A stretch of DNA of 64,000 bases from Demequina phytophila (GCF_000971135.1 NZ_BBLW01000008.1:62001-126000); one strand, 5' to 3'; shown: positions 8,875 through 20,916, counted from the first letter of the stretch. The notes: a model not told the origin generated them from the letters alone. Numbers and translations are program-made.

Positions 8875-9411
8875 TTACTTACCCGTCTTTCCTGCCTTGC
8901 GGCGAACCTGCTCGCCGGCGTAGCGGACGCCCTTGCCCTTGTACGGCTCGGGCTTACGAATCTTGCGGATGTTCGCCGCGACCTCGCCCACCTGCTGCTT
9001 GCTGATGCCGGCAACGGTGAACTTGGTGGGGCCCTCGACCGTGAAGGTGATGCCCTGCGGGGGGCTCACCACGACGGGGTGCGAGAAGCCGAGCGCGAAC
9101 TCGAGGTCCGAGCCCTTGAGCGCGACGCGGTAACCCGTGCCGACGATCTCGAGCTTCTTCTCGTAGCCGGCGGTCACGCCGGTCACCATGTTCGCGATGA
9201 GCGTGCGGGTCAGGCCGTGAAGCGACTTCGAGACGCGCTCGTCGTTCGGGCGCTTGACCTCGAGGCCCTCATCGCCCTTCTCCACGGTGATGGGAGAGGC
9301 GACGGTGTGGGTCAGGGCGCCCTTGGGGCCCTTCACCGTGACGTCGGCACCCTCGATGGTCACGTCCACTCCGGCGGGAACCGGAACGGGCATCTTGCCA
9401 ATGCGGGACAT
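8875..9411 (-). CDS. rplF: 50S ribosomal protein L6
   Basis: Large-subunit protein near the sarcin-ricin loop and factor-binding site. It has 178 residues, starting [17 protein letters not shown] and ending with the conserved region [25 protein letters not shown] (in part). It is in standard spc operon order after rpsH. Confidence 0.98.
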   Translation of the reverse strand: MSRIGKMPVPVPAGVDVTIEGADVTVKGPKGALTHTVASPITVEKGDEGLEVKRPNDERVSKSLHGLTRTLIANMVTGVTAGYEKKLEIVGTGYRVALKGSDLEFALGFSHPVVVSPPQGITFTVEGPTKFTVAGISKQQVGEVAANIRKIRKPEPYKGKGVRYAGEQVRRKAGKTGK

Positions 9412-9432
9412 TGCTCTCGTTCTCCTTTCCGG

Positions 9433-9831
9433 TTACCAGACGAACGCGACGACCTCGCCGCCGACGCCCTTCTTCTCGGCCTCACGGTCGGTCAGCAGAC
9501 CGGAGGAGGTGGACAGGATGGCCACGCCGAGGCCGCCGAGAACCTTGGGCAGGTTCGTGGACTTCGCGTACACGCGGAGACCGGGCTTCGACACACGGCG
9601 CACACCGGCGAGCGAGCGCTCGCGGTTCGGGCCGTACTTCAGCGTGAGGGTGAGGGTCTTGCCCACCTCGGCGTCCGCGACGGCGGAGCCGGTGATGTAG
9701 CCCTCGGCCTCCAGGATCTTGGCGATGTTCGCCTTGAGCTTGGAGTGCGGCATCGCCACGGTCTCGTGGTAGGCCGCGTTCGCGTTGCGCAGACGCGTCA
9801 GCATGTCTGCGATCGGGTCAGTCATCGTCAT
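9433..9831 (-). CDS. rpsH: 30S ribosomal protein S8
   Basis: Central-domain 16S rRNA-binding protein and, in E. coli, the translational regulator of the spc operon. It has 132 residues, [18 protein letters not shown] to GGEVVAFVW. The open frame continues upstream, but MTMTDP is the family start and has a GAGGAAGAG site. An inner Met at residue 3 is also possible. Confidence 0.97.
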   Translation of the reverse strand: MTMTDPIADMLTRLRNANAAYHETVAMPHSKLKANIAKILEAEGYITGSAVADAEVGKTLTLTLKYGPNRERSLAGVRRVSKPGLRVYAKSTNLPKVLGGLGVAILSTSSGLLTDREAEKKGVGGEVVAFVW

Positions 9832-9886
9832 GAGTGTTGAACTCTTCCTCGCCGTGGTTTCCCTAGGGGACCTGTGGCGTAGTGGT

Positions 9887-10072
9887 TTACCAGCTGCTCT
9901 TGGTGATGCCGGGCAGCTCACCGCGGTGAGCCATCTCGCGGAAGCACACGCGGCAGAGGCCGAACTTGCGGTACACCGAGTGCGGACGACCGCACTTCTG
10001 GCACCGGGTGTAGGCGCGGACGGCGAACTTCTGCTTGCCGGCGGCCTTGTTCTTCAGCGCAGTCTTGGCCAT
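9887..10072 (-). CDS. rpsZ: 30S ribosomal protein S14 type Z
   Basis: Zinc-binding 61-residue S14 with ligands Cys24, Cys27, Cys40 and Cys43 (CQKC...CRVC). Actinobacteria often keep this form in the spc operon and a zinc-free paralogue elsewhere that is induced under zinc starvation. Only the zinc form is seen here. Also called rpsN1. Confidence 0.97.
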   Translation of the reverse strand: MAKTALKNKAAGKQKFAVRAYTRCQKCGRPHSVYRKFGLCRVCFREMAHRGELPGITKSSW

Positions 10073-10075
10073 GTC

Positions 10076-10636
10076 CTACTTCTCCTTGAACGGGAAGCCC
10101 AGCTGCTTGAGCAGCGAGCGGCCCTCGTCGTCGGTGGTGGCGGACGTCACGATGGTGATGTCCATGCCGCGCACGCGGTCGATCTTGTCCTGGTTGATCT
10201 CGTGGAACATCGACTGCTCGGTGAGACCGAAGGTGTAGTTGCCGTTGCCGTCGAACTGCTTCGGGCTGAGGCCGCGGAAGTCGCGGATGCGGGGCAGCGC
10301 GATCGAGATCAGGCGGTCCAGGAACTCCCACATGCGGTCGCCGCGCAGCGTGACGTGCGCGCCGATCGGCTGGCCCTCACGCAGCTTGAACTGCGCGATG
10401 GACTTGCGGGCCTTGGTGACCTGCGGCTTCTGGCCGGTGATCGCGGTGAGGTCCGCGATCGCGCCCTCGATGAGCTTCGAGTCCTTCGCGGCGTCGCCCA
10501 CACCCATGTTGACGACGACCTTGACGAGGCCGCCGACCTGGTTGATGTTCTCGTGCGCGAACTCCTCGCGCAGCTGCGCGACGATCTCGTTGCGGTACTT
10601 GTCCTTGAGGCGCGGAGCGGTGGTCGCGGTGGCCAT
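10076..10636 (-). CDS. rplE: 50S ribosomal protein L5
   Basis: 5S rRNA-binding protein that contacts the P-site tRNA. It has 186 residues with the conserved [32 protein letters not shown] (in part) and [17 protein letters not shown] regions. It is translationally coupled to rplX by a one-base stop/start overlap. Confidence 0.98.
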   Translation of the reverse strand: MATATTAPRLKDKYRNEIVAQLREEFAHENINQVGGLVKVVVNMGVGDAAKDSKLIEGAIADLTAITGQKPQVTKARKSIAQFKLREGQPIGAHVTLRGDRMWEFLDRLISIALPRIRDFRGLSPKQFDGNGNYTFGLTEQSMFHEINQDKIDRVRGMDITIVTSATTDDEGRSLLKQLGFPFKEK

Positions 10637-10974
10637 CAGACGTCCTTACCCGAGCGCTTGGCGACGCGGACGCGCTTGGTGCGCGTGCGGCCGTCCTGCT
10701 CGACCTCTTCCGTGCGGTAGCCCACACGGGTGCCCTTCTTGGTCTCCGGGTCCACGAGCATCACGTTCGAGATGTGGATCGCGGCCTCGACGGTCACGAG
10801 GCCACCCTCGGCGTTGTCGCGGCGGGTACCCGGCTTGATGTGCTTGGTCACGCGCTGGATGCCCTCGACCACGATGCGCTCGCGCACGGGGTCGACCGAC
10901 AGAACGCGGCCCTGCTGACCGCGGTCACGGCCGGCGATGACGACCACGAGGTCGCCCTTCTTGATCTTCGCCAT
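10636..10974 (-). CDS. rplX: 50S ribosomal protein L24
   Basis: Assembly-initiator protein with an N-terminal KOW motif ([20 protein letters not shown]). It has 112 residues. Both ends overlap neighbours by one base (TGATG with rplN before it and rplE after it), giving a tightly coupled rplN-rplX-rplE trio. Confidence 0.98.
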   Translation of the reverse strand: MAKIKKGDLVVVIAGRDRGQQGRVLSVDPVRERIVVEGIQRVTKHIKPGTRRDNAEGGLVTVEAAIHISNVMLVDPETKKGTRVGYRTEEVEQDGRTRTKRVRVAKRSGKDV

Positions 10975-11345
10975 CAGATGACCTCCGGTGCCAGCGAGAT
11001 GATCTTCATGAACTTCTTGTCGCGCAGCTCGCGGCCCACGGGGCCGAAGATGCGGGTGCCGCGGGGGTCACCATCGAGGTTCTTGAGGATGACCGCAGCG
11101 TTCTCGTCGAAGCGGATGTACGAACCGTCGGGACGACGGCGCTCCTTGGTGGTGCGCACGACGACCGCCTTGACAACATCGCCCTTCTTGACGTTGCCGC
11201 CGGGGATCGCGTCCTTGACGGTGGCGACGATGATGTCGCCGATGCCGGCGTAGCGACGGTGCGAGCCGCCGAGCACGCGGATGCAGAGGACTTCCTTCGC
11301 ACCCGTGTTGTCGGCGACGCGAAGTCGCGACTCCTGCTGAATCAT
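10974..11345 (-). CDS. rplN: 50S ribosomal protein L14
   Basis: Subunit-interface protein of 123 residues, starting [19 protein letters not shown] and containing the family core [19 protein letters not shown]. It is the first gene of the spc section. A 59-bp gap after rpsQ marks the usual boundary with the S10 operon, but no clear promoter is seen there. Confidence 0.98.
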   Translation of the reverse strand: MIQQESRLRVADNTGAKEVLCIRVLGGSHRRYAGIGDIIVATVKDAIPGGNVKKGDVVKAVVVRTTKERRRPDGSYIRFDENAAVILKNLDGDPRGTRIFGPVGRELRDKKFMKIISLAPEVI

Positions 11346-11404
11346 GTCTTTGTCTCCTGTCGTCTGGTTCTCGCCGATTCCTCAGCGAGCCTGGTCGAAC
11401 CTAG

Positions 11405-11692
11405 TTACTTGGCCTTCTCGACGATCTCGACCAGGCGCCACCGCTTGGAAGCGGAAAGCGGCCGGGTCTCCATCACGACGACGAGGTCGCCGATGCCGGC
11501 GGTGTTGAGCTCGTCGTGGGCCTTGATCTTGCTGGTGCGGCGCATGACCTTGCCGTAGAGCGGGTGCTTGACGCGGTCCTCGATCTCCACGGTGATGGTC
11601 TTGTCCATCTTGTCCGACGTGACGTAGCCGCGGCGCGTCTTGCGATAGGCGCGGTGCTCCTCGGTCGCCGTCGTGTGCTTCTTGGTCGACAT
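11405..11692 (-). CDS. rpsQ: 30S ribosomal protein S17
   Basis: 16S rRNA-binding OB-fold protein. It has 95 residues with the conserved [20 protein letters not shown] and [13 protein letters not shown] segments. It is the last gene of the S10 section, following rpmC by 9 bp. Confidence 0.98.
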   Translation of the reverse strand: MSTKKHTTATEEHRAYRKTRRGYVTSDKMDKTITVEIEDRVKHPLYGKVMRRTSKIKAHDELNTAGIGDLVVVMETRPLSASKRWRLVEIVEKAK

Positions 11693-11701
11693 GTCTGTTC
11701 C

Positions 11702-11941
11702 TTATGCCTTCGCGGAGGGCGCGGTGCGGATACCGAGCTCGCGCTCACGCAGGATCGTGTAGATGCGCGCGATGTCGCGCTTGACGGCCTTGAGGCGACC
11801 GTGGTTCTCGAGCTGACCGGTGGCCGACTGGAAGCGCAGGTTGAACAGCTCCTCCTTGGCCTTCTTCAGCTCCTCCACGAGGCGCTCGTTCTCCATGCCG
11901 TCCAGCTCGGAGGGCATGAGGTCCTTGGTACCGATGGCCAT
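11702..11941 (-). CDS. rpmC: 50S ribosomal protein L29
   Basis: Small two-helix protein beside the nascent-chain exit tunnel. It has 79 residues with the conserved [20 protein letters not shown] signature. Its ATG overlaps the rplP stop by one base (TAATG). Confidence 0.98.
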   Translation of the reverse strand: MAIGTKDLMPSELDGMENERLVEELKKAKEELFNLRFQSATGQLENHGRLKAVKRDIARIYTILRERELGIRTAPSAKA

Positions 11942-12360
11942 TAGATGTCACCACCCTCACGGGTCACAAAACGGGTCTTCATGGGGAGCTTGTGCTGCGC
12001 GCGGCGCATGGCCTCGCGGGCCAGCTCCTCCGGCACGCCGGCGAGCTCGAACATCACGCGACCCGGCTTGACGTTGGCGACCCACCACTCGGGCGAACCC
12101 TTACCGGAGCCCATGCGGACCTCGGCAGGCTTCTTGGTCAGGGGACGGTCCGGGTAGATGTTGATCCAGACCTTTCCGCCACGCTTGATGTGGCGGGTCA
12201 TCGCGATACGGGCCGCCTCGATCTGGCGGTTGGTGACGTAGGCGGGCTCGAGAGCCTGGATGCCGAAGTCGCCGAAGGCGATGCTCGTACCGCCGGTCGC
12301 GGCGCCCGAACGCTTCGGGTGGTGCTGCTTCCGGTGCTTCACTCGACGGGGGATAAGCAT
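11941..12360 (-). CDS. rplP: 50S ribosomal protein L16
   Basis: Large-subunit protein near the A site that helps position tRNA. It has 139 residues, [15 protein letters not shown] onward, with [18 protein letters not shown] and [15 protein letters not shown]. It lies two bases after rpsC and is coupled to rpmC. Confidence 0.98.
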   Translation of the reverse strand: MLIPRRVKHRKQHHPKRSGAATGGTSIAFGDFGIQALEPAYVTNRQIEAARIAMTRHIKRGGKVWINIYPDRPLTKKPAEVRMGSGKGSPEWWVANVKPGRVMFELAGVPEELAREAMRRAQHKLPMKTRFVTREGGDI

Positions 12361-12362
12361 GG

Positions 12363-13172
12363 TCAGCTCTCCTTACCGGCCTCGGCCGGAGCCGCGGCGG
12401 GGGCCTCGGCCGCGGGGGCCTCGGACTGGCGGGGGGCGTTGTCGCGACGCGGGCCGCGGTCACCGCGGTCGCCGCGGCCGCCACGGCCACGCTGGGGACG
12501 GGGGGCCTTCGCCTGCTCGGCGGCCCACTCCTTCTCCGTCATGTCGCCCTTGTAGATCCACACCTTCACGCCGATCTGGCCGAAGGTGGTGCGGGCCTCG
12601 AAGAAGCCGTAGTCGATGTTCGCGCGGAGGGTGTGCAGCGGCACGCGGCCCTCGCGGTAGAACTCCGACCGCGACATCTCGGCGCCGCCGAGGCGGCCCG
12701 AGCACTGCACGCGGATGCCCTTGGCACCGGCGCGGAGCGCGGACTGCATGCCCTTGCGCATCGCACGGCGGAAGGACACGCGCGACGCGAGCTGCTCCGC
12801 GATGCCCTGCGCGACGAGCTGAGCGTCGACCTCGGCGTTCTTGACCTCGAGGATGTTGAGCTGGACCTGCTTGCCCGTCAGCTTCTCGAGGTTGGCGCGA
12901 AGCTTGTCGGCCTCGGCGCCGCGGCGGCCGATGACGATGCCCGGACGCGCGGTGTGCAGGTCGACGCGAACGCGCTCACGGGTGCGCTCGATCTCGACCT
13001 TCGACACGCCGGCGCGCTCGAGGCCCTCCGACATCATCTTGCGGATCTTGACGTCCTCGTTCACGTAGTCGCGGTAGCGCTCGCCCGTCTTGGTCGAGTC
13101 GGCGAACCAGCGCGAACGGTGGTCGGTCGTGATGCCCAGGCGGTAGCCGTGGGGGTTGACCTTCTGTCCCAT
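12363..13172 (-). CDS. rpsC: 30S ribosomal protein S3 with an RG-rich tail
   Basis: Head protein at the mRNA entry tunnel, with a KH domain. It has 269 residues. The core ([18 protein letters not shown] to about residue 215) is standard. The C-terminus adds about 55 low-complexity residues: an [14 protein letters not shown] run, then Ala/Pro/Glu-rich sequence. Such tails are common but variable in actinobacterial S3. Confidence 0.98.
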   Translation of the reverse strand: MGQKVNPHGYRLGITTDHRSRWFADSTKTGERYRDYVNEDVKIRKMMSEGLERAGVSKVEIERTRERVRVDLHTARPGIVIGRRGAEADKLRANLEKLTGKQVQLNILEVKNAEVDAQLVAQGIAEQLASRVSFRRAMRKGMQSALRAGAKGIRVQCSGRLGGAEMSRSEFYREGRVPLHTLRANIDYGFFEARTTFGQIGVKVWIYKGDMTEKEWAAEQAKAPRPQRGRGGRGDRGDRGPRRDNAPRQSEAPAAEAPAAAPAEAGKES

Positions 13173-13183
13173 TACTTGGCCCC

Positions 13184-13543
13184 TTACTTGGCAGCGACCG
13201 GGGTCGCGACGGTGACGGTGATGTGGCAGGAGCGCTTGAGGATCTGGTTCGCACGACCCTGAGCGCGCGGCTGAATGCGCTTCATGGTCGGGCCCTCGTC
13301 CACAAAGATCTCCTTGATGACGAGCTCACGCTCGTCGAAGCGCTCGCCGGCCTTGTCGGCCTTGACACGCGCGTTGGCGATCGCCGAGTCGATGAGCTTG
13401 CGCACATCGGTCGCGACGGCCTGCGGCTGGAACTTCAGCGAGGCCGAGGCCTCCACGGCGTTCTGACCACGGACCAGGTTCACGACGCGGCGAGCCTTCT
13501 GGGCGGTCACGCGGATGTACCGCGTCTGCGCCTTGGCTTCCAT
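13184..13543 (-). CDS. rplV: 50S ribosomal protein L22
   Basis: Exit-tunnel protein whose long beta-hairpin lines the constriction. It has 119 residues with [17 protein letters not shown] and the hairpin sequence [19 protein letters not shown]. It is a frequent site of macrolide-resistance changes, and the hairpin looks wild type here. Confidence 0.98.
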   Translation of the reverse strand: MEAKAQTRYIRVTAQKARRVVNLVRGQNAVEASASLKFQPQAVATDVRKLIDSAIANARVKADKAGERFDERELVIKEIFVDEGPTMKRIQPRAQGRANQILKRSCHITVTVATPVAAK

Positions 13544-13575
13544 GTTCTTTACTCCCTTTACTTCGCTCGGGCGCC

Positions 13576-13854
13576 TTAGCGGCGGCCCTTGCGGTCGTCC
13601 TTGACGTGGCCCTTGAACGTGCGCGTGGGGGCGAACTCGCCCAGCTTGTGGCCGACCATCGACTCGGTGACGAACACCGGGACGTGCTTGCGGCCGTCGT
13701 GCACGGCAAAGGTGTGACCCAGGAAGTCCGGCGTGATGACCGAACGACGCGACCAGGTCTTGATGACGTTCTTGGTACCCGCGTCGTTCTGGGCGTCCAC
13801 CTTCTTCTGAAGGTGGTCGTCGACGAAGGGGCCCTTCTTGAGGCTACGAGGCAT
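13576..13854 (-). CDS. rpsS: 30S ribosomal protein S19
   Basis: Head protein that contacts the A-site finger. It has 92 residues, [15 protein letters not shown] to [11 protein letters not shown], with the conserved [20 protein letters not shown] region. It lies between rplB and rplV. Confidence 0.98.
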   Translation of the reverse strand: MPRSLKKGPFVDDHLQKKVDAQNDAGTKNVIKTWSRRSVITPDFLGHTFAVHDGRKHVPVFVTESMVGHKLGEFAPTRTFKGHVKDDRKGRR

Positions 13855-13866
13855 GTCCAGGCTCCC

Positions 13867-14706
<840 letters not shown>

Positions 14707-14724
14707 GAGTGCTTACCTGTCCTT

Positions 14725-15030
14725 CTAGCCGGCCTGGCCGCTGAAGATGTCGATGCCCGCGTCGCCAGCGATGGTGACGATCGCGCGCTTGACGTCCTTG
14801 CGCTTGCCCAGGCCGAAGCGGGTGCGGCGCGCCTTGCCCTTGCGGTTGATGGTGTTCACGGACGCGACCTTGACGCCGAAGATCTGCTCGATGGCGATCT
14901 TGATCTCGGTCTTGTTCGAGCGCGGGTCCACCTCGAAGGTGTACTTGCCCTCGTCCATGAGGCCGTACGTCTTCTCGGAGACGATCGGGCGGACGATGAT
15001 GTCGCGCGGGTCCTTGTTCAGCGTGGTCAC
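14725..15030 (-). CDS. rplW: 50S ribosomal protein L23
   Basis: Exit-site protein that docks trigger factor and SRP. It has 101 residues, with [20 protein letters not shown] and the [19 protein letters not shown] segment. It lies one base after rplD. Confidence 0.98.
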   Translation of the reverse strand: MTTLNKDPRDIIVRPIVSEKTYGLMDEGKYTFEVDPRSNKTEIKIAIEQIFGVKVASVNTINRKGKARRTRFGLGKRKDVKRAIVTIAGDAGIDIFSGQAG

Positions 15031-15031
15031 G

Positions 15032-15679
15032 TTACTTCTCCTCCGCCTCGGACTCGGTCGCGACGGCCTTCACGGACTTGCCCGTGGAGGGACCCGCGAC
15101 GAACGCGTCGAAGGCACCCTTGGTGAAGACCGTGTCGTCGTTCACGAGCACGTCGTAGGTGTTGAGCTGGTCGACCGCGATGAGGTGCACGCTCGCCGCG
15201 TTGCGCAGCGAGAGGATCGTGAGCTCGTCCGAGCGCTCGATGACCACGAGGGCCGAACGGCCCGCGGTGATCGCGGCGAGCGCCTCGATGGCGGCCTTGG
15301 TCGAGGGCGCGTCACCCGAGACGATCGAGTCGACGACGTGCACGCGGCCGGCGCGGGCCCGGTCGGAGAGGGCGCCACGGAGGGCGGCGGCCTTCATCTT
15401 CTTGGGGGTGCGCTGCGAGTAGTCGCGGGGCTGCGGGCCGTGGACGGTGCCACCGCCGGCGAACTGCGGGGCGCGGGTAGAACCCTGGCGGGCACGGCCG
15501 GTGCCCTTCTGCTTGTAGGGCTTCTTGCCACCACCGCGGACGTCGCCGCGGGTCTTGGTGGCGTGGGTGCCCTGACGCGCGGCAGCAAGCTGCGCCACGA
15601 CGACCTGGTGGATCAGGGGGACGTTCGTGTCGACGTCGAAGATGTCGGCGGGAAGCTCGACGGTCTTTGCGGTAGCCAT
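15032..15679 (-). CDS. rplD: 50S ribosomal protein L4
   Basis: Exit-tunnel protein and, in E. coli, the autogenous regulator of the S10 operon. It has 215 residues, with the conserved loop [23 protein letters not shown] (quoted in outline) and [16 protein letters not shown]. The start is uncertain. ATG at 15679 ([15 protein letters not shown]) is chosen, but GTG at 15688 overlaps the rplC stop as GTGA and would add three residues. Confidence 0.95.
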   Translation of the reverse strand: MATAKTVELPADIFDVDTNVPLIHQVVVAQLAAARQGTHATKTRGDVRGGGKKPYKQKGTGRARQGSTRAPQFAGGGTVHGPQPRDYSQRTPKKMKAAALRGALSDRARAGRVHVVDSIVSGDAPSTKAAIEALAAITAGRSALVVIERSDELTILSLRNAASVHLIAVDQLNTYDVLVNDDTVFTKGAFDAFVAGPSTGKSVKAVATESEAEEK

Positions 15680-15684
15680 GGCGA

Positions 15685-16347
15685 TCACGCGCCCTTCACG
15701 GCGGAACGGATGAGAACGACGCCGCCCTTGTTGCCGGGAACCGCGCCCTTGACGAGCACGAGACCCTTCTCGACGTCCACCGAGTGGACGCGCAGGTTCT
15801 GGACGGTCTTGCGGGCGTTGCCCATGCGGCCGGCCATCTTGAGGCCGCGGAAGACGCGCGAAGGCGTCGACGCGCCACCGATGGAGCCCGGCTTGCGGTG
15901 GTTGCGGTGCGCACCGTGCGAGGCGCCCACGCCGGAGAAGCCGTGGCGCTTCATGACACCGGCGGTGCCCTTGCCCTTGGTGGTGCCGGTCACGTCGACG
16001 AGCTGGCCGGCCTCGAACACCTCGGCGGTGATCTCCTGGCCGAGCGCGTACTCGGACGCGTCGTCGGTACGGACCTCGGCGACGTGGCGGCGCGGCGTGA
16101 CGCCGGCGGCCTCGAAGTGGCCCTTGAGCGGGTTGGTGACGCGGCGGGGGTCGACGGCGCCGAAGGCGAGCTGCACGGCGGCGTAGCCGTCGCGCTCGGC
16201 GTCCCGCACCTGGGTGATGACGTTGGTGTCGACCTGGATCACCGTGACGGGCACAACGCGGCCCTCGGCGTCCCACACCTGCGTCATGCCCAGCTTCGTA
16301 CCGAGCAGCGCGGTGACCGCGCGCTGGGCATTGGAAGTCGTAGTCAT
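15685..16347 (-). CDS. rplC: 50S ribosomal protein L3
   Basis: Assembly-initiator protein reaching toward the peptidyl-transferase centre. It has 220 residues, with [21 protein letters not shown] and the core motif [21 protein letters not shown]. It is the second gene of the S10 operon. Confidence 0.98.
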   Translation of the reverse strand: MTTTSNAQRAVTALLGTKLGMTQVWDAEGRVVPVTVIQVDTNVITQVRDAERDGYAAVQLAFGAVDPRRVTNPLKGHFEAAGVTPRRHVAEVRTDDASEYALGQEITAEVFEAGQLVDVTGTTKGKGTAGVMKRHGFSGVGASHGAHRNHRKPGSIGGASTPSRVFRGLKMAGRMGNARKTVQNLRVHSVDVEKGLVLVKGAVPGNKGGVVLIRSAVKGA

Positions 16348-16375
16348 GTCGGTGGTAGTCCTTCTGTAGAAGCTC

Positions 16376-16684
16376 TTAGAGCTTGATCTCGATGTTGACG
16401 TCCGCGGGCAGGTCGAGACGCATGAGCGAGTCGACGGCCTTGGGCGTCGGGTCCACGATGTCGATGAGGCGCTTGTGGGTGCGCATCTCGAAGTGCTCGC
16501 GGGAGTCCTTGTACTTGTGGGGCGAACGGATCACACAGAACACGTTCTTCTCGGTCGGCAGCGGCACGGGGCCCACGACCGAGGCACCTGCGCGCGTGAC
16601 CGTCTCGACGATCTTCCGGGCCGAGGAGTCGATGACCTCGTGGTCATAGCTCTTCAGCCGAATGCGGATCTTCTGTCCCGCCAT
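16376..16684 (-). CDS. rpsJ: 30S ribosomal protein S10
   Basis: Small-subunit head protein, also NusE of transcription antitermination complexes, which couples RNA polymerase to the ribosome through NusG. It has 102 residues, [19 protein letters not shown] onward, with the full [19 protein letters not shown] loop. The frame is open upstream, but MAGQKIRI is the family start. It is the first gene of the S10 operon. Confidence 0.98.
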   Translation of the reverse strand: MAGQKIRIRLKSYDHEVIDSSARKIVETVTRAGASVVGPVPLPTEKNVFCVIRSPHKYKDSREHFEMRTHKRLIDIVDPTPKAVDSLMRLDLPADVNIEIKL

Positions 16685-16687
16685 GGC

Positions 16688-16753
16688 GTGGTTCTGCCTT
16701 ATCTCTCGATACAACTATGGTCATCACCCCGACCCCCGCGCTCGGGCGTGTCG
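16688..16753 (-). promoter_or_regulatory. rpsJ leader element shared with the rpsL leader
   Basis: Positions 16728-16753 are 26 nt that match positions 21340-21365 of the rpsL leader with a single mismatch. A second block, GCAGAACCAC in mRNA sense (16688-16697), matches 21308-21317. In the mRNA the larger block can fold as a small hairpin (CGAC pairing with GTCG, then CCCG pairing with CGGG). A conserved element before two ribosomal-protein operons points to common post-transcriptional control or protein binding, but the partner is unknown. Confidence 0.6.
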
Positions 16754-16836
16754 CCTATGTGGGACACACGCGCGCCTGTGACATCTCTGCCGGGCCTCGG
16801 GTGAAGGTGTGGCTGCCCGCGATAGGCAACCTGAAT

Positions 16837-16865
16837 ATTGTGCCAGATTCGCGCGTGGCGCGCAA
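16837..16865 (-). promoter_or_regulatory. Probable S10 operon promoter
   Basis: On the minus strand: -35 box TTGCGC (16860-16865), 17-bp spacer, -10 box CACAAT (16837-16842). The predicted start near 16830 gives a leader of about 145 nt before rpsJ that includes the conserved leader element. Confidence 0.55.
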
Positions 16866-16890
16866 ACGGAACCCGGCGCTCCCCTGCTAC

Positions 16891-16920
16891 GGGACGATGC
16901 GGTGGTCGCCGCATCGTCCC
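16891..16920. repeat. Inverted pair of the GGGACGATGC motif
   Basis: Perfect inverted repeat with 12-bp arms (16891-16902 and 16909-16920) around a 6-nt loop. Each arm contains one copy of GGGACGATGC. It lies between the tuf terminator and the S10 promoter and could act as a second terminator. It belongs to a motif family found throughout the window. Confidence 0.75.
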
Positions 16921-16930
16921 GGGGCAAGGA

Positions 16931-16962
16931 CGAGGGCCCCCGGCCGAAGCCGAGGGCCCTCG
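16931..16962 (-). terminator. Terminator of tuf / str operon
   Basis: Stem CGAGGGCCC (16931-16939) pairs with GGGCCCTCG (16954-16962) around an inner CGGC-TTCG-type loop region. It starts 20 bp after the tuf stop codon on the minus strand and is followed by the GGGACGATGC hairpin. Confidence 0.7.
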
Positions 16963-16981
16963 CTCTCAGTAAGTCGTGGAC

Positions 16982-18172
16982 TTACTTGATGATCTTGGTG
17001 ACGGTGCCGGAACCGACGGTACGGCCACCCTCGCGGATCGCGAAGCCCTGACCCTCCTCGAGGGCGATCGGCTGGATGAGCTCGACCGACATCTCGGTGG
17101 TGTCACCCGGCATGACCATCTCGGTGCCCTCGGGCAGCGAGATGACGCCGGTCACATCCGTGGTGCGGATGTAGAACTGCGGACGGTAGTTCGTGTAGAA
17201 GGGGTTGTGGCGGCCACCCTCATCCTTGTTGAGGATGTAGACCTTGCCCTCGAACTGGGTGTGCGGCGTGGTGGTGCCGGGGGCGACCACGACCTGGCCG
17301 CGCTCGACGTCCTCGCGCTTGGTGCCGCGGAGCAGCAGACCGCAGTTCTCGCCGGCCCAGGCCTCGTCCATCTGCTTGTGGAACATCTCGATGCCGGTGA
17401 CGGTGGTCTTCTGCGGCTGGCGGATGCCGAGGATCTCGACCTCCGAGTTGATCTTCAGCTTGCCGCGCTCCACCTTGCCGGTGACGACGGTGCCACGACC
17501 GGTGATCGTGAAGACGTCCTCGATCGGCATGAGGAAGGGCTTGTCCATGTCGCGGACGGGCTCGGGGACGTTCTCGTCCACCGCGTCCATGAGCTCCTGG
17601 ACCGAGGCCACCCACTCGGGGTCGCCCTCGAGCGCCTTGAGCGCCGACACGCGGATGACCGGGGCGTTGTCGCCGTCGAAGCCCTGCGAGGAGAGGAGCT
17701 CGCGCACCTCGACCTCGACGAGCTCGAGGATCTCCTCGTCGTCGACCATGTCCGACTTGTTGAGGGCCACGAGCAGGTAGGGCACGCCCACCTGGCGGGC
17801 GAGCAGCACGTGCTCACGCGTCTGGGCCATCGGGCCGTCGGTCGCCGCGACCACGAGGATCGCGCCGTCCATCTGCGCGGCACCGGTGATCATGTTCTTG
17901 ATGTAGTCGGCGTGACCCGGCGCGTCGACGTGCGCGTAGTGGCGCTTCTCGGTCTGGTACTCGATGTGCGCGATGTTGATCGTGATACCGCGCTCGCGCT
18001 CCTCCGGAGCCTTGTCGATGTCCTCGAAAGGCGTGAAGGGGTTGAGGTCCGGGTACTTGTCGTGCAGGACCTTCGAGATCGCAGCGGTCAGCGTGGTCTT
18101 GCCGTGGTCGACGTGACCGATGGTGCCGACGTTGACGTGCGGCTTGGACCGCTCGAACTTGGCCTTAGCCAT
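16982..18172 (-). CDS. tuf: Translation elongation factor Tu
   Basis: GTPase that delivers aminoacyl-tRNA to the ribosome. It has 396 residues. The P-loop GHVDHGKT is at residues 19-26, the switch II motif DAPGHADYI follows, and the NKSDMVDDE guanine-specificity motif is present. Domains 2 and 3 are complete. It lies 120 bp after fusA, and a tuf-specific promoter could exist in that gap, though I could not read a convincing one. Confidence 0.98.
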   Translation of the reverse strand: MAKAKFERSKPHVNVGTIGHVDHGKTTLTAAISKVLHDKYPDLNPFTPFEDIDKAPEERERGITINIAHIEYQTEKRHYAHVDAPGHADYIKNMITGAAQMDGAILVVAATDGPMAQTREHVLLARQVGVPYLLVALNKSDMVDDEEILELVEVEVRELLSSQGFDGDNAPVIRVSALKALEGDPEWVASVQELMDAVDENVPEPVRDMDKPFLMPIEDVFTITGRGTVVTGKVERGKLKINSEVEILGIRQPQKTTVTGIEMFHKQMDEAWAGENCGLLLRGTKREDVERGQVVVAPGTTTPHTQFEGKVYILNKDEGGRHNPFYTNYRPQFYIRTTDVTGVISLPEGTEMVMPGDTTEMSVELIQPIALEEGQGFAIREGGRTVGSGTVTKIIK

Positions 18173-18292
18173 GGTGGCTTCCTCCTGATTGGGTTGTGAG
18201 ACTCGGGTAGAGGATCCGACTGCCGATGGCCGCTGCCATCGTGGGGCGCATCCCTACTGGTCGTTATTGTTGCTGATTCTCAACCGGTGGGA

Positions 18293-20407
18293 CTACTCGC
18301 CCCGGGTCTTTGCGATGATCTCCTCGGCAACGTTGCGAGGAACCTCGGCGTAGCTGTCGAAGGTCATCGAGTACACCGCGCGACCCTGCGTCTTGGAACG
18401 CAGGTCGCCGACGTAGCCGAACATCTCCGACAGCGGGACCAGAGCGTTGATGACCTTGACGCCGGCGGCGTCGGACATCTCACGGATCTGGCCACGGCGG
18501 GAGTTGAGGTCGCCGATCACGTCGCCCATGTAGTCCTCGGGCGTACGCACCTCGACGGCCATGACGGGCTCGAGCAGGACCGGGTTGGCCTTGCGCGCGG
18601 CCTCCTTGAAGGCCATCGAGCCGGCGATCTTGAACGCCATCTCCGACGAGTCGACGTCGTGGTACGCGCCGTCGACCAGGGTCGCCTTGACGCCGACCAT
18701 GGAGAAGCCGGCGAGGATGCCCACGTTCATGGCGTCCTGGATACCGGCGTCGACCGACGGGATGTACTCGCGCGGCACGCGACCACCGGTCACGGCGTTG
18801 TCGAACTCGTACATGACCTCGGAGTCGGCGTCCAGCGGCTCGATGGTGATCTGAACCTTGGCGAACTGGCCCGAGCCACCCGTCTGCTTCTTGTGGGTGT
18901 AGTCGTACTTCTCGACCTTGCCGCGGATGGTCTCGCGGTACGCGACCTGCGGCTTGCCCACGTTGGCGTCGACCTTGAACTCGCGACGCATGCGGTCGAC
19001 GATGATGTCGAGGTGCAGCTCGCCCATGCCGGAGATGACGGTCTGGCCGGTCTCCTCGTCCAGGCGGACGCGGAAGGTCGGGTCCTCCTCGGCGAGCTTC
19101 TGGATGGCCACCGACATCTTCTCCTGGTCGCCCTTGGTCTTGGGCTCGACCGCGACGTGGATCACGGGCTCGGGGAAGGTCATCGACTCGAGCACGACCT
19201 GGTCGTTCGGGTCGCAGAGCGTGTCACCGGTGGTGGTGTCCTTGAGGCCGATCACCGCGTAGATGTGGCCCGCGGTCACGCCGTCGACAGGGTTCTCCTT
19301 GTTGGCGTGCATCTGGAAGATCTTCCCGATGCGCTCCTTCTTGCCCTTGGTCGAGTTGATGATCTGCGCGCCCGACTCGAGCTTGCCCGAGTACACGCGG
19401 ATGTAGGTGAGGCGACCGAAGAACGGGTGCGCCACCACCTTGAACGCGAGGGCCGAGAAGGGCTCGCTCGCGTCGGCGTGACGCTCCACGATCTTCTCCT
19501 CGTCGCGGATGTCGTGGCCCTGGATCGCGGGCACGTCGAGCGGGCCCGGGAGGTAGTCCACGACCGCGTCGAGCATGGGCTGCACGCCACGGTTCTTGAA
19601 CGCCGAGCCGCAGAGCACCGGGTAGAGCTCCGAGTTGATCGTCATCTTGCGGATGGCGGCCTTGACCTCGTCAACCGTGAGCTCCTCGCCGCCGAGGTAC
19701 TTCTCGAGAAGCGCCTCGTCGGACTCCGCGACGGTCTCGAGCAGCTCCGCGCGGTACTCCTCGGCCTTGTCGGCCAGGTCCGCGGGGATCTCCTCGATCT
19801 CGTACTTGGCGCCCATGGTCACGTCGCCCTTGGCGTCGCCGGGCCACACGAGGGCCTTCATCTGCACCAGGTCGATCACGCCGAGGAAGTCGTTCTCCGC
19901 GCCGATGGGCAGCTGGATGACGAGCGGCTTCGCACCGAGGCGCGACTTGATCGTGTCGACGGTGAAGTAGAAGTCCGCACCGAGCTTGTCCATCTTGTTG
20001 ACGAAGCAGATGCGCGGGACGTCGTACTTGTCGGCCTGGCGCCAGACGGTCTCGGACTGGGGCTCGACGCCCTCCTTGCCGTCGAACACCGCGACCGCGC
20101 CGTCGAGGACGCGCAGCGAGCGCTCCACCTCGACCGTGAAGTCCACGTGGCCGGGGGTGTCGATGATGTTGATCTGGTTGTTGTTCCAGAAGCAGGTCAC
20201 CGCGGCGGAGGTGATGGTGATGCCGCGCTCCTGCTCCTGCTCCATCCAGTCGGTCGTCGACGCGCCGTCGTGGGTCTCACCGATCTTGTAGTTCACACCC
20301 GTGTAGAACAGGATGCGCTCGGTGGTGGTCGTCTTGCCGGCATCGATGTGAGCCATGATGCCGATGTTGCGGACCTTGTTCAGGTCCGTGAGCACGTCCT
20401 GTGCCAC
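18293..20407 (-). CDS. fusA: Elongation factor G
   Basis: Translocation GTPase of 704 residues. The P-loop AHIDAGKT is at residues 19-26, with DTPGHVDFT (G3) and NKMDKLGAD (G4), followed by domains II-V. It is the third gene of the rpsL-rpsG-fusA-tuf order. Confidence 0.98.
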   Translation of the reverse strand: MAQDVLTDLNKVRNIGIMAHIDAGKTTTTERILFYTGVNYKIGETHDGASTTDWMEQEQERGITITSAAVTCFWNNNQINIIDTPGHVDFTVEVERSLRVLDGAVAVFDGKEGVEPQSETVWRQADKYDVPRICFVNKMDKLGADFYFTVDTIKSRLGAKPLVIQLPIGAENDFLGVIDLVQMKALVWPGDAKGDVTMGAKYEIEEIPADLADKAEEYRAELLETVAESDEALLEKYLGGEELTVDEVKAAIRKMTINSELYPVLCGSAFKNRGVQPMLDAVVDYLPGPLDVPAIQGHDIRDEEKIVERHADASEPFSALAFKVVAHPFFGRLTYIRVYSGKLESGAQIINSTKGKKERIGKIFQMHANKENPVDGVTAGHIYAVIGLKDTTTGDTLCDPNDQVVLESMTFPEPVIHVAVEPKTKGDQEKMSVAIQKLAEEDPTFRVRLDEETGQTVISGMGELHLDIIVDRMRREFKVDANVGKPQVAYRETIRGKVEKYDYTHKKQTGGSGQFAKVQITIEPLDADSEVMYEFDNAVTGGRVPREYIPSVDAGIQDAMNVGILAGFSMVGVKATLVDGAYHDVDSSEMAFKIAGSMAFKEAARKANPVLLEPVMAVEVRTPEDYMGDVIGDLNSRRGQIREMSDAAGVKVINALVPLSEMFGYVGDLRSKTQGRAVYSMTFDSYAEVPRNVAEEIIAKTRGE

Positions 20408-20445
20408 GTGGGATCTCCTTGGTGTTCCGTCGAACGGTGCAGCGA

Positions 20446-20916
20446 CTACCAGCGGTAGTGCGCGAACGCCTTGTTCGACTCGGCCATCTTGTGCATGTCC
20501 TCGCGGCGCTTGACAGCGGCGCCGAGGCCGTTCGAGGCGTCGAGGATCTCGTTCATGAGGCGCTCGGTCATGGTCTTCTCGCGACGCTGGCGCGAGAAGT
20601 CGACCAGCCAGCGCAGGCCGAGCGTGGTCTGACGCACGGGGCGCACGTCGACGGGGACCTGGTAGGTCGCGCCACCGACGCGGCGGCTGCGGACCTCGAG
20701 CGCCGGGCGGATGTTGTCGAGCGCGCGCTTCAGCACGACGACGGGGTCCTGACCCGACTTCTCGCGGACACCCTCGAGGGCGCCGTACACGATGGCCTCA
20801 GCCGTCGACTTCTTGCCGTCGAGGAGGACCTTGTTGATGAGCTGCGTGACGACCGGAGCGCCGTAGACGGGGTCGTTGATGATCGGCCGCTTGGGGGCCG
20901 GTCCCTTGCGAGGCAT
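20446..20916 (-). CDS. rpsG: 30S ribosomal protein S7
   Basis: Head-nucleating 16S rRNA-binding protein and str operon regulator in E. coli. It has 156 residues, [19 protein letters not shown] to [11 protein letters not shown], with the conserved [24 protein letters not shown] region (in part). Its ATG overlaps the rpsL stop (TAATG). Confidence 0.98.
   Translation of the reverse strand: MPRKGPAPKRPIINDPVYGAPVVTQLINKVLLDGKKSTAEAIVYGALEGVREKSGQDPVVVLKRALDNIRPALEVRSRRVGGATYQVPVDVRPVRQTTLGLRWLVDFSRQRREKTMTERLMNEILDASNGLGAAVKRREDMHKMAESNKAFAHYRW

Noticed and set aside
18173-18292. Separate tuf promoter in the fusA-tuf gap
   Set aside because: A TTGAGA box is visible but no suitable -10 lies 16-19 bp away.
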